From: Rhipicephalus microplus
Taxonomy: Eukaryota > Arthropoda > Arachnida > Ixodida > Ixodidae
Direction of reading: 5' to 3'
DNA length: 64,000 nt
NCBI RefSeq assembly: GCF_043290135.1
Contig: NC_134703.1
Location: 114,360,005 to 114,424,004 of the forward strand
Shown: positions 12,101 to 24,100 of the stretch, piece after piece
How positions within the stretch are numbered: the first letter of the stretch is position 1
Layout of the letters: every line of letters starts with the position of its first letter
Notes under the pieces: generated by a model
The model's input: only the letters and a program-made list of their open reading frames with translations
Told to the model about the DNA's origin: nothing
Database searches by the model: none
Made by a program: the position numbers and the translations under genes

Positions 12101-15100
12101 TAGGACTCGTGCATGGATCATTTCATACTGGCCAGCTTCTACGGAGAGTCCTAAATTAAATCAAAGACCAGAGTGTCATCACTCCAGAGGATTTCTTCAG
12201 TAGACCGGCTTGTGTATCACAAAACAAGGTTATGCACACCTTCACAGCCAGCCGCCTCCTCGTCTCCAGACTTGTTTGGCGAGTCGGCGAGGACAGCAAC
12301 TCCTGGGCAACCCTGGGAATAACCAAGGGCCACGCTAAACATAGATGGTGCGCTGAACTTCCCGATCTAAAGACACTTTCTGACAGTGCGCCGGGTGTGA
12401 CGAGGTATTCCGTAGCAGTGGAGGGCTCCGAGTCATCTTTGACGACCAGTCATTTTTTAACAAGCACTTAAGTATGCAAGGATTTTTATATACTGCCCTT
12501 AGAATACATAAGTATCGAAGCTGGAAATAAAATGCTACTTTACGCTTTGTAGAACAGCAATGTCACTACAGTTAGCCAGTGTCTGATCTACTAAGCAAGA
12601 TTTACATAAACATGAAGAAGTATTCACAAGTTTCAAGAAACGTGCTTGCAAGGTAAAGGACAACTGGTGAGAAAGCCCGAGGAAGTCTTGAACAAAGATT
12701 TGTATTCTTTTATACATACAGTACTCTGTTAATAGCAGCACTATTATAACTCAGATTTTCTTGTAACAAAATTAGTTTATTGTTATGATTTGTAAAAAAT
12801 TTAAATTTCTACATTTTACATAGAGAAAATTATGGTACATCCATTAAAAAAACCAGCCAGTAAAAGAAAGCAGGTTTTAATACAGGTCAAAATATGTCTG
12901 AATATTGCTAATTGCAACCCATCCTCCTTCCTAGTATTTCCCAAACAAGTTTTGCATAGAAAACTGCTTTTTTTTCTCTACTGTGAAAATTTCAAAAAAG
13001 GCTATTTTGGTGTTTACACAACTCATGTAAGATCTCCTAAGCAAAGAAAACAAGCTCCAAATTGAGGTAACTTGCATACTAACCTTACAAAAAAAAAGAA
13101 TTATACGCGCATGACAGCCCAACAAAAAAATGCCCCCACCTCCCCGAAGGCAATCGCGAGGAAATGCGAATGCATTGCGTAGAGTTCATAACGGCGTTTC
13201 GCATGTGAAAACCCAGCGTTAAAAGAATGATGTTCTCTTTTTTTTCTTCCACCGTGAAGCCAATAGCGCCATTCGTCGCACATGTAGTTTTTCTGTCATG
13301 AGAAACGTGGTATGCATTCCCAGCTAAAGTAGCTAGCGTGCACGGTTAAAAATACTATGAAGTGAACAAAACAGCGTTCTCTGGTCGGAGTTGGCATTTC
13401 ACAGCGGCGTCTTGAGCACACATTTTCTGGTGTTCTTGAGAGGTGCCCAGCCAGCAAACGGTAGAGAGTGAGGCAGGAGCAGGCGGGAAAGTGGGGCGCA
13501 GGGAGGAGAGAGAGTGAACGGTGAAGCACTGCACCTTCCCATTCCTACACTCTTCGCACCACATGGTCCGGTTGCTAGGGGCGAGGATAAGCACTTGCGC
13601 CCGCAGCTGTTGCTATGGGAGAGCGCAACGGACGGATCCCAACAGACTCCTGACATAGCCCGACTAAGAAATGCATTCGCCAAACAAATGTGTGTATCCA
13701 ACCACAAGACTCACACGTCGTAGTCAGCAGGGTCACAGATGATCGTAACACGCTCGTGGTTTTTCGCAGCAGCCCTCAGAAGAGTGACACCACCTAAAAA
13801 ATTAATTGATGCAAAATCACTTTTTGTTTCTTATATTTTAATAATGAAGCTTTAACACTATCTTGCCATGAATATAATAACTTAATTAAAGTACACATCT
13901 CATAATTCCCCTGAGTGGTAATTAAAAGCTGCCCTCATCTGTAGCGTCTCCTCCATTAACTTATATCTGTAGAGATGGGCTGCTGAGCTTGACATATTGT
14001 ATCTTTAGTACGGAGCTTGACATGAGAAAGGGAACAGATGTGAGGTTCCCAAAAGTTACATCTTTTGCAGGTGTAACTGAACACTTTGTTGTGGTCACTG
14101 AAGGGCTGTCAATGTGCACCCCTTAGATGGAGTACTACTCCTTTGCTTTTGTTTTTTTCAATTTTATCCCCTGTCAGCTCCTTTCCTGGCGTAAGGCAGT
14201 TAAGTAAATGAAGGCCTGGTTGACCCCTTTCGTTTTTCTTATCTCTCTCCCTCCATCGTCAAATGCACCGAAGGCACACTGCTTCCAGATATTGCAGCAG
14301 GCAGCGCATCAATGCACTTGACGACGAAGGAATCAAACTTCATCACAGCAGTTGAATGTTCAAACTCAATAAATGTGCCTCCGCTTCAAACTATCTATAT
14401 AGGTGGACGCCATATGTCCCAGCAATTTGGCAGTATTTTTCTGACAGCGTCTGTCATGATTGCGCTTGCGCATAAGCTTTCCCTGTGTAATGTTTTTCCA
14501 AATAAACACAGTTGCAAGTGCAGGTCGTCTCTATCGTGTGTTCTTTCTTCCCAACCGATTCCGCACTACCATATGCCAGATGTTGAACCAACTAGCCTAA
14601 CAATTGACTATTTGGAAGAGGCACATTGCCAGAAATGTTTTTTTAGGGGGAGGGGGACACCATTTTTGATTTTGGAAAGGGCACCACATTAGGATAGCCA
14701 TTTTTCACTCTATGCGATGGTGAAAAAAAAATGGGAGAGGGGCACATGCCGGGTGTGCGGGCACATGCCCGGTGTGCCCTGGTTACGCCCCTGATTTGGA
14801 AGAAATATCGACTACAAGCTGAACAGAGAAAACTTAAAAACAGTTTCTGAAACTTTGTTATGTTGCAAACAATTTTGTTAGATTACCATAAAGAGCATGA
14901 TAGTGTTGTATGCATTCAAGGAAGTTGTAAGCAGAGTGGGTTATAATTGAAAAATATACAGCAAGCATAAGCCCTCCTTGCCCGACATACATACCAATGT
15001 CCACTTGCTCCACAGCTTCAGCTACAGAGGTGTTGGGCTTTGAGATGGCCTCCACAAAGGGGTACAGGTTGCACACAACCACACTGCAATGCAGCACACA

Positions 15101-18100
15101 ATGGGATAGTCATTTAGAACCATGACAGCTTTTTTTTAAATAACATCAGCAAAGCATCACGACAAGTTATCATAAAGGTAGCCAGTATAAAACCAGCTAA
15201 ATCTGTAAACACTTTTGTCGTTGAACCATGAACCATGAAAGTATCTGTGAACATAAATTACGGTTGAACCCACATGTATCAAACTCGCAAAAAAGTGAGA
15301 ATTAGTTCAATACGTACATCGGATCACATGATTTAGAACTTTTAATGAAATTATTGCATTTGCGATGTGAATTTCGGTGTGCAAACTGGTTTCATGGTGG
15401 TGCCTCATGATAGTGGAAGAAAAAAGACTTCCCAACTTTAAGCTTCTTTTTCTTTAATTTTGCATTTTTCCATGGTTTGTAAGTGGGCATATGGCATTAC
15501 ATACAAAGGTAGGTAGTACCCAAGAAAATATGGTATGGTGTAAATAGTGCCTCGAAATTCCTGTACCCACTTCTGCGTATTTGTCAGGTGCCCGAAGCAC
15601 ATAGTCTGCCTTGGCCCTGATAATGACATTGTTCTTCAATACGAACGATACCAAGTGCCTTTTAGGATTCTCTATGCGGTAGCAACGTGAAGCTTCCCAG
15701 GTGAAAATGTGCAACTGGTTTTAACTGGTGTGGTCCCAGATGGGAACTAACTGGTCCCAGTTAATTCCAGTTCAAACTGGTTCCAGTTAGCAACTGGTAC
15801 CAGTTGGAAACTAACTGTTCCCAGTTGATTCCAGTTGCAACTCATTTTAGTTAGCATTTAGTCCCAGTTACAACTCAACTGACCAGCTATAGGATGGCCA
15901 GTTAAACTGGAAGTAGCTATCTTTCCTCGTTCAGACGACATCGACTTCGCTTATAATAATTGTAGCGAAGCAGAGTAGAGAGACGTGAGACGACGTCGTG
16001 AAGGCGGCCGAGGGGGCCCGTGCCAAACTCGCCGCTTTATTCATAGGCGCTGAAACAAAGTCGCGGCGGCTGCCAGCATCCGACACGCCAGGCGCGTGGG
16101 CCCGTTCTCTCCTCACGCAGTTCGAGCTTTGCATGAGCTGCAGGAGAGGTGCGGTGGCTATGAAACGATGATGATGGTGAATGGCTATGATGATGACGCT
16201 ACAATAATAGAAATAGTTTCACCTGACTTGATATATATTTAATATGACGAATTATTCCGTTGTGCAAGTACACTGTGTACAATGCACTCAAACATTCAAC
16301 TACGTTCAATACATTCAACTAATATTAAATAGCTGTCGTCAGTCTTTTACGTCCATCGCGACCCAATGGATCCCGGGTTGTTAACATTAGGGAGTTTTCG
16401 AATAGCCTACCGGAAGTTTTTGCGGCGCGGTCACTGCCACTGGGTATGCATCAATCGTAACTCGAACCGCTGTTCGCGCTTGCGGTCCACCCTCGAAAAA
16501 TACGAAAGAGTAGCGTGCGGCTCTCATGTCCTGCAAAACTCTTTTGAGGTGAGCGAGCCTACTGCGAACGTGTGTCAGCGTTTGTGGGGTCAAACTATAT
16601 TCAAAAGCTCATACAGAGCAGCACATTTGCAGCTCACATTCCAGGCAGAGTTTTTTTCTAGGAGGCATTGCTACAGCTGACACCTAGCTGACCTGCTGCC
16701 TACACAAACACGGTCCCCAGAAACACACCCGCCCCACCACAATGGACATCACATTATTTTCGCATCTCATACGCTCAAACATGGAATGTTTAAACAGTAA
16801 AAAGTAATCAAACAAAATTATTATGGATAAAATAAACTGAAATGAGTTATGAAACGGGTTGTTGAACAAGCAGGAATGGACTCGGCGAAGGAGAGCTTTA
16901 TTTAGTGCAAGGGCTAACTGAACGCAAGCCTGCGATCACAGCAAGTCTTCTTCCTTTTCTATACTCGAGCTCCATGCCCACTGCCCTCGTTACAATCACC
17001 CCCGGCCGATGAGGGAGCCATCCTGGCGACCTAAGGACAGGTGTACACAGAAGGGTCATGGTATGGCTTGAGCCGAGAGATGTGTACGATTTCTTTTCCC
17101 CGACGGCGCTTGTGCGGAGATGCATCCAGCGGTTCGACAAGGTAGTTGACAGGAGATGTTTGGCGTACAACTCGATAAGGGCCATGGTACCTGGACGAAA
17201 GCTTGTGGGAGAGTCCTGGAGGAGTAGAAGGAATCCATAACCACACCAGTGAGTTCGGAGCAAAGCTCATATGCGTGGTTGACGCGTCGTGGCGATGTTT
17301 TTGGCGCGTCTGGTCATGTGACGTGAACGCACGAGCAAGCTTCCGACATTCTTCAGCGTGTGCTGCTGCTCGAGAAACGGTAGTCATCTCTGAAGGGTCC
17401 GGTCGATAAGGAAGAATGGTATCCATTGTTGATGATGGCTCGTGTCAATAAAGAAGGAAGAAAGGCGAAAATCCAGTGGTGCTTTGCGTTGCAGTGTTGT
17501 AAGCATATGTCACAAAAGGGAGTATGCTATCCCAATTTGACTGGACAAACGAAGCGTACTTGGCCAGCATATCCCCAAGTGTACGATTAAAACGCTCTGT
17601 CATCCCATTAGTTTGCGGGTGATAGGCTGTGGTAGTGCGGTGTATGATGCGACACTCGCTCAACAACGCTTTGATGGCATCGGAGAGAAAAACGCGGCCA
17701 CGGTCGCTTAGTAACTCCTGAGGTGCTCCATGCCTTAAAACCAGGTTTTGCAGTATAAAACACGCAACGTCTTTTGCGGTAGCAGAAGGTAACGCAGCTG
17801 TTTCAGCGTACCGCGTTAGCTGGTCGATAGCGACAATGACCCAGCGGTTGCTACTCGAAGTATAGGGAAGCGGACCGTAAAGGTCGATTCCGACACGATC
17901 GAAAGCTCGTGCTGGACATGCCAACGGCTGCAAGGGACCCGTGGCATGTTGAGTGGGCATTTTGCGTCGCTGGCACGTAAGGCAAGACCTTACGTAACTG
18001 CGAACAAAATGGTACATACCGCGCCAGTAGTACCGCAGCTGCAAGCGGGTGTATGTTTTTAACACACCAGCGTGGCCACATTGCGGATCATCGTGGAACG

Positions 18101-21100
18101 TGGCACAGATGTCAGAGCGCAAATGTCGGGGGATGACGAGCAACCACTTACGGCCGATCGAGCTGTAGTTTCGGCGGTAAAGCAGGTTATCCCGAATGGC
18201 GAAGTGTCCTGCTTGACGGCGAAGCGTCCTGGAAACTGGAGCGGGCGTCCGGTTTGAGAGAAAGTCCAAAAGAGAAGAAATCCAAGCATCTTTGCGTTGC
18301 TCGGAAGGCATGTCCGAAATGCTGATGGCCAAGGCAGCACTAGTGGAGATAGGCGAGCCGAGAGGCTCTGAAGCCAATGGCGAACGTGACAGGGCATCGG
18401 CGTCGGAATGCTTCCGGCCAGAGCGGTAGATAACACGGATATCGAACTCCTGTAACCGCAATGCCCAATGAGCGAGCCGACCATTAGGATCTTTTAGTGA
18501 AGATAACCAGCAAAGCGCATGGTGGTCTGTTACAATATCAAACGGACGTCCATATAAATAAGGCCGAAATTTTCCGATTGCCCAAATAATGGCGAGGCAC
18601 TCCTTTTCAGTTACACTGTAATTCTTCTCGGCTTTACTGAGGGTGCGGCTGGCATAGGCAACGACGTACTCGTCAAGGCCCTCCTTGCATTGGGCCAGTA
18701 TGGCCCCTAGCCCGACACCACTAGCGTCCGTATGAAGCTCCGTTGGAGCAGACGGATCGAAATGTCGGAGTATGGGAGGCGTGGTGAGGAGCCGTCGGAG
18801 TTCCTGAAATGCATCATCACACGCCTGCGACCACGCTGACAAATCAGAACATCCGGCAAGAAGATTGGTCAAGGGGGCGATAATGGAGGCGAAATTGCGG
18901 ACGTAGCACCGGAAGTAAGAACGTAGGCTAATGAAGCTTCGAAGCTCTTTGATGGTGGTTGGCTTTGGGAACGCCGCGACTGCATTAAGTTTCGTAGGGT
19001 CCGGGAGAATGCCGTCCTTAGAAACCACATGGCCGAGAATTAAAAGCTTGCTAGTGCCGAAGTGGCATTTCTTCAAGTTAAGTTGAAGTCTCGCCGTGGA
19101 AAGGCACGTAAGAACTTGCTCGAGGCGGCTGAGGTGGGTCGCAAGGTCGCTTGAAAATACCACAATGTCATCCAAATAACAGAGGCACGTTGTCCATTTC
19201 AAACCTCGCAAGACGGTATCCATCATCCTTTCGAAAGTGGCAGGCGCATTGCAGAGGCCAAAGGGCATAACGGTGAATTCATATAGTCCATCCGGTGTTA
19301 CAAAGGCTGTCTTCGGGCGGTCACCCTCTGCCATGGGCACCTGCCAGTAGCCGGAGCGTAAATCTAACGAAGAAAAGAACTCTGCTCCTTGTAGGCAGTC
19401 CAAAGCATCATCGATGCGCGGCAGAGGGTATACGTCTTTGCGCATTATCTTGTTGAGTCGGCGGTAGTCAACGCAGAACCGGATGGATTCGTCTTTTTTC
19501 TTGACGAGAACAGCCGGTGAAGCCCAGGGACTGTTTGAGGGCTCGATGATGCCACGTTTCAACATGTCGTCCACTTGTTCGTCGATGACACGGCGTTCAG
19601 CAGATGACACACGGTACGGACGCTGCCTTAGCGGAGCTTGTTGACCGTTGTCAATACGGTGAACGACCGCAGAGTTTCGGCTTAAGCCTGACTGGTCACG
19701 ATCGAATGAAGAACGAAAGCGGAGAAGAAGATTTATAATCTCTTCGCGCTGAGTTGGTGCGAGCTCAGAGTCGATGGCATCCGAGAATACGTCCAGAGCA
19801 TCATTAGGCGCGTTGGTAGGAGTGACAGCACAAATTGGGAGCGAAACCGTAGAATCGGGTATAGTAGCCGGAAGAATGCACTCGTAAGGTTCGTAGCTTC
19901 CCAGGCATTCTCCACGTAGTAGGGATGACGGGCTGTCCGAGGGATTGCACACATAAATGGCAGCGTGACCATTGCGAAAAATGACGACGGCAAACGGAAG
20001 CATGATATTTCGACGGCACGCAGATGGGACCGATGGCATAAACAACACAGGCGATTTCGGAGGGTAGGCACACGACACCGAGACAACAACAGCTGAGAAA
20101 GGCGCAATGTCAACGTCAGAAGCAGCAAACACTCTACACGAAGCACCATCGTCGGGGTCATAGCACGGCACAGATAACGCGAGTTCAGAACGAGCACAGT
20201 CGACCAAAGCAGAATTCGACGAAAGAAAGTCCCACCCAAGGATAACGTCATGCGAAGAACGGAATAAAACTACAAATGTGACGACGTACATGGCACCTTG
20301 AATGACGACTTGTGCAGTGCACAAAGCTGAACGCTGAATATGATGGGACGTAGCTGTCTGCAAAGATAGGTCGGTAAGTTGTGTGGTCACTTTCTTCAAG
20401 TTTCGGCACAGTTTCTCGCTAATTACAGATACGGCAGCTCCAGTGTCAACAAGTCCGTGCACTTTAATGCCATCAATATAGAGTTCGATTTCGTTCGAGG
20501 GACAGCAGTTAGGTCTTGAAATTTTCGCTGCCAACGCAGTTCTTGCCTCCGGAACTGCGCCCGTCAGTTTTCCCCTCGCGGTGGGCTGTTGCGACGTAAC
20601 ATCGGAGAAATAGATCGACGACAAGGAGAAGGTGAACGGCTTGCGCCGGATGGTCGGCGACCGGGACGTACGTCTAGAGGTGGATCGGCAGGAACGGGAT
20701 ATCGCGGCTGTGTGGGCATGGTGGGCATGTAATGTGAGGCCCCTGCAATGTATTGAGAAGGGAAGCTGCGAAGACGGCAGTGATGAGCTACGTGGCCTGG
20801 GATGCCACATGAAAAACATATCGGCCGATTATCCGGAGTGCGCCATTGGCTGACGATAGGGGCACTGTTCGCTGCATAAGGTACCGTAAATGGTCGTGCA
20901 GGCGGCGGCGTCATATAAACGTTCTGACCTGTTTCATATACAGCCGGAGACGGGACGGTCAGCGAGCGGGAAGGTGGCGTCGACGAATAAACGTGGCGAG
21001 TAGCTTCGTAGATGGCCGGAGACGCTGGCGCACGTGGCCGAGCAACTGCGGCTGCATATGTTAGTGGTGCGGTAACAGTTGGTGGAGCCTGAGCAGGCGG

Positions 21101-24100
21101 CAATGCTTCGGCAACTTGCGATTGAATGACCTGGCGAAGCGAAGGCGACAAGGGTGCCATCGGCTCGGTAGTTCTTGTGATTATAGATAGCTGCCGGGCG
21201 ACCTCCTCGCGTATTGCTTTATGACTGGCATCAACGCAGAGTGGTCGGCGGTGTCATGGCGATAGTCGAGGGATGAGATGTCCGCGGTGTCTTGAGCAGC
21301 GCAACGTGTAGAAGCACGCTGCCTCCGCAGCTCATCATAGCTTTGGCAGAGCTGAATCACCTCGGCGACCATCTGGGGACTCTTCGCAGCAAGCATTTGG
21401 AATGCACCTTCGTCGATTCCTTTCATGATGTTCTTGATCTTGCCTGCCTCGTCCAGAGTCGAATCGACGAGCTTGCAGAGAAATAGCACATCTTCGATGT
21501 AGCTCGTGAAAGTTTCATCTGCTCTCTGTACTCTGCCCCGCAAGCGCTGTTCAGCACGAAGGCGGCGGACAGCAGGACGGCCAAAGACTTCCGCGAGGGT
21601 TTTTGCCGATTCCGACCAGGTACTGAAATCACTTTGATGATTTCTGTACCATAGTTTTGCCACGTCGGTCAGGTAAAAACTCACATTTGTGAGCTTATCG
21701 GCTGCGTTCCACTTATTGACGGCGCTCACCAGTTCATACTCTGCAATCCAGTTGTCCACATCTTGGTCCTCTGTGCCACCAAATATGGGGGGGGTCGCGC
21801 TGCCGGAGAGCGCCAGCGCAGAACACAGGCACAGGTGCGAGATCTGGAGTAGCAACATGAGATGGCCCCGGATCAGTCATTGTAGGAGGTCGTTGGAGTG
21901 TGCAGCTGCGAAGTTCCAGGGTGAGGACCAGATGTACCCAGCACTTCCACCACTTGAAACGGGTTGTTGAACAAGCAGGAATGGACTCGGCGAAGGAGAG
22001 CTTTATTTAGTGCAAGGGCTAACTGAACGCAAGCCTGGTATCGCAGCAAGTCTTCTTCCTTTCCTATACTCGAGCTCCATGCCCACTGCCCTCGTTACAG
22101 TTATTTTGTTTTAATTACACAATATTTAATGCACAAAAAAAACTGGATAATGAATATAGAGAATTTCGGAACACAGCGCGACGTTAGTTGCATACCGCAC
22201 ATGTGGCGAGGGCTAGGTACCAAGCGCTGGGCATGCTGCCGAGTTGTGTTTTTTTTAAAAGGATCGTGGAGTCACGGAGTGTGTAAATTAGATGTTATTG
22301 ATTAAGTGTGCAATAGTTACATTTCCAGAAGATTTTAACTTCTGGTGAAGTCCAGACGAGACTCATTTTCTCCTGTGACAAAACGAATATATGGATCCAA
22401 TGAGAGGAATGCTAAGCTGCCTGCCTTGTCAACGATGCAGCCATTTGAAGGTAATTGCATCACTTATATGTTTAGAGTGCTAGTTAGTTGTCTAGTATCC
22501 TAGAGAAGATGTAGATATATAATGCAGCGCAGAATGTTTCGAGTGCTTAGACGATGGAACGTTTCATAGTAAACAAATGCTTTCGGCACTGCTATAAGTT
22601 TGTGTATGGGCTTGTGCGCAGTGCTTGCTGTCTTAATTAAAGTATTGCAGAAAACAAGTTCCGGGCAACACTTGTATATTGAACGACTTGATAAATAACA
22701 AGTATACGTAGCTCTGTCCGCGAAAAGAAAAGCGCGTAATAGATAGCTGTATTTGTCCTGCAAGTGAGTATTTCGTACCTGTCGCACGTGTGTAAGCATC
22801 AGAGTTCGAGCAAAAATAAAAATGCTTTTGCTTTACTGCTCATAGTTTTTTTTGTTTTGTTTCTGCTGCTGAGGTAACAGACTTGAACGAAATCGAATCA
22901 GATCGGGCATGATATCTGCAGATAGTGTGCATACTGCAATTTTTTGGACGGTTGGTCTGCTGTGTATATTTATTTTATATGGCTTTTCTGAGACATGCAT
23001 GTAACATATTACCACTTATTTTACAGCAACGCTCCCCATTTGGTCATGGGTGAATAACACAGATGCATCAGCTGCAGCACAAAACTTCAGGACGTGAAAG
23101 CCGAGCAGAGAAAGCTTTACACTGCATGTGCAACCTTAGTACTGGTTCAAGTCAGCTGCTGCAGCAGTTGATACAGTGTGCCATTTTTGCGTAATACAAA
23201 TAAATCAGGATAATCTTCTACACTCAACATTGAGACCTTTGGAGAGTTTGATGTTCTTAGAATGATAATTATTTCCACGTTCAAGATTATTTCAACTAGC
23301 TGGAGCGCATGTATATTTGAGCACCAACAGGGAGTGGGGCCTGTTCCCCCAACTGAGAATATTTCAATTCCCAATTGGGAATGCATTCCCAAGTAGTCCC
23401 AGCAGCCAACTGGGAATTAGCAACTGACCCCAGTTGTCAATTGGGAATCCATTCCCAACTGGACCCAGTAAATAACTGGTCCCAGTTGCCAACTGGGAAT
23501 GCATTCCCAACTGGAAATGTGTTCCTCAAACCAGTTGAGCTGGGACCAGTTGAATTCTCAGTTACAAATTTTCACCTGGGCTCTTTTCCGCAAGATCGAC
23601 TGTATTATCGGGAACCTTTCGGTGAACAGGAGGTTCTGCTCCTTCATGGCATCCATTCCATTAACAAAACTAACGGAGTAGCGACAGTGACCACACAAGG
23701 GGCTGATAGCACAACGGCAAGGAATTGTGGGAGAAAGCATGTGACGGCATGCGGCATTTTCTACTCGCCCTGCACGGCATTTTCCTGATCCCACTGCTCG
23801 ATCTCCCAAATGTATACAGGAAAATACTGTTCAGAGACGAGAAGCCAGAGGTTTGCAAGGGAAAGCCAGCTTCTTACCAAGTTCCCCATGGCAAAATGTT
23901 CGTTGTGTCAAGTGTTCTGGCTATTTTTGTTTGATGTGATGGTAGATTTTTTTGTGCATTTACGTCAAAACATTGCAGTGATCAAAAGTGATTCAATAAA
24001 AGTATCATTCGATTTGCCCAACTTTCATATAGCCAGGTTTGACTGTACAGTGTTCTCTAAGGGAAGTAGACACTTGGTATAGCAAGTGCCAAGAAATTTT

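Larger units (their letters stand above)
16850..22099 (-). mobile_element. Ty3/Gypsy retrotransposon, copy 2: both LTRs, nearly complete
   Basis: 5250 bases bounded by 145-base LTRs at 16850-16994 and 21955-22099 and by a GTTA duplication (16846-16849, 22100-22103). I count four differences between the LTRs, about 3 percent. Order on the minus strand: LTR, a primer-site candidate TGGTGGAAGTGCTGG two bases in, gag, pol (-1 frame), a purine-rich stretch ending GGGGGTGAT, LTR. Inactivating changes are few: an extra G in an 8-G run at 21787-21794, a 4-base deletion near 21213, and one nonsense codon at 17445-17447. It lies in ATIC intron 4, sense to the gene. Confidence 0.96.

Noticed and set aside
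13399..13723. Cluster of ORFs on both strands in ATIC intron 6
   Set aside because: Locally GC-richer intron. Mutually overlapping frames and no similarity.
15454..15714. Minus-strand 86-codon ORF near ATIC exons, read at first as a missing exon
   Set aside because: The ATIC segment expected here ([13 protein letters not shown]) was found intact at 13793-13715 with matching phases. The ORF also runs into the ACTGG array.
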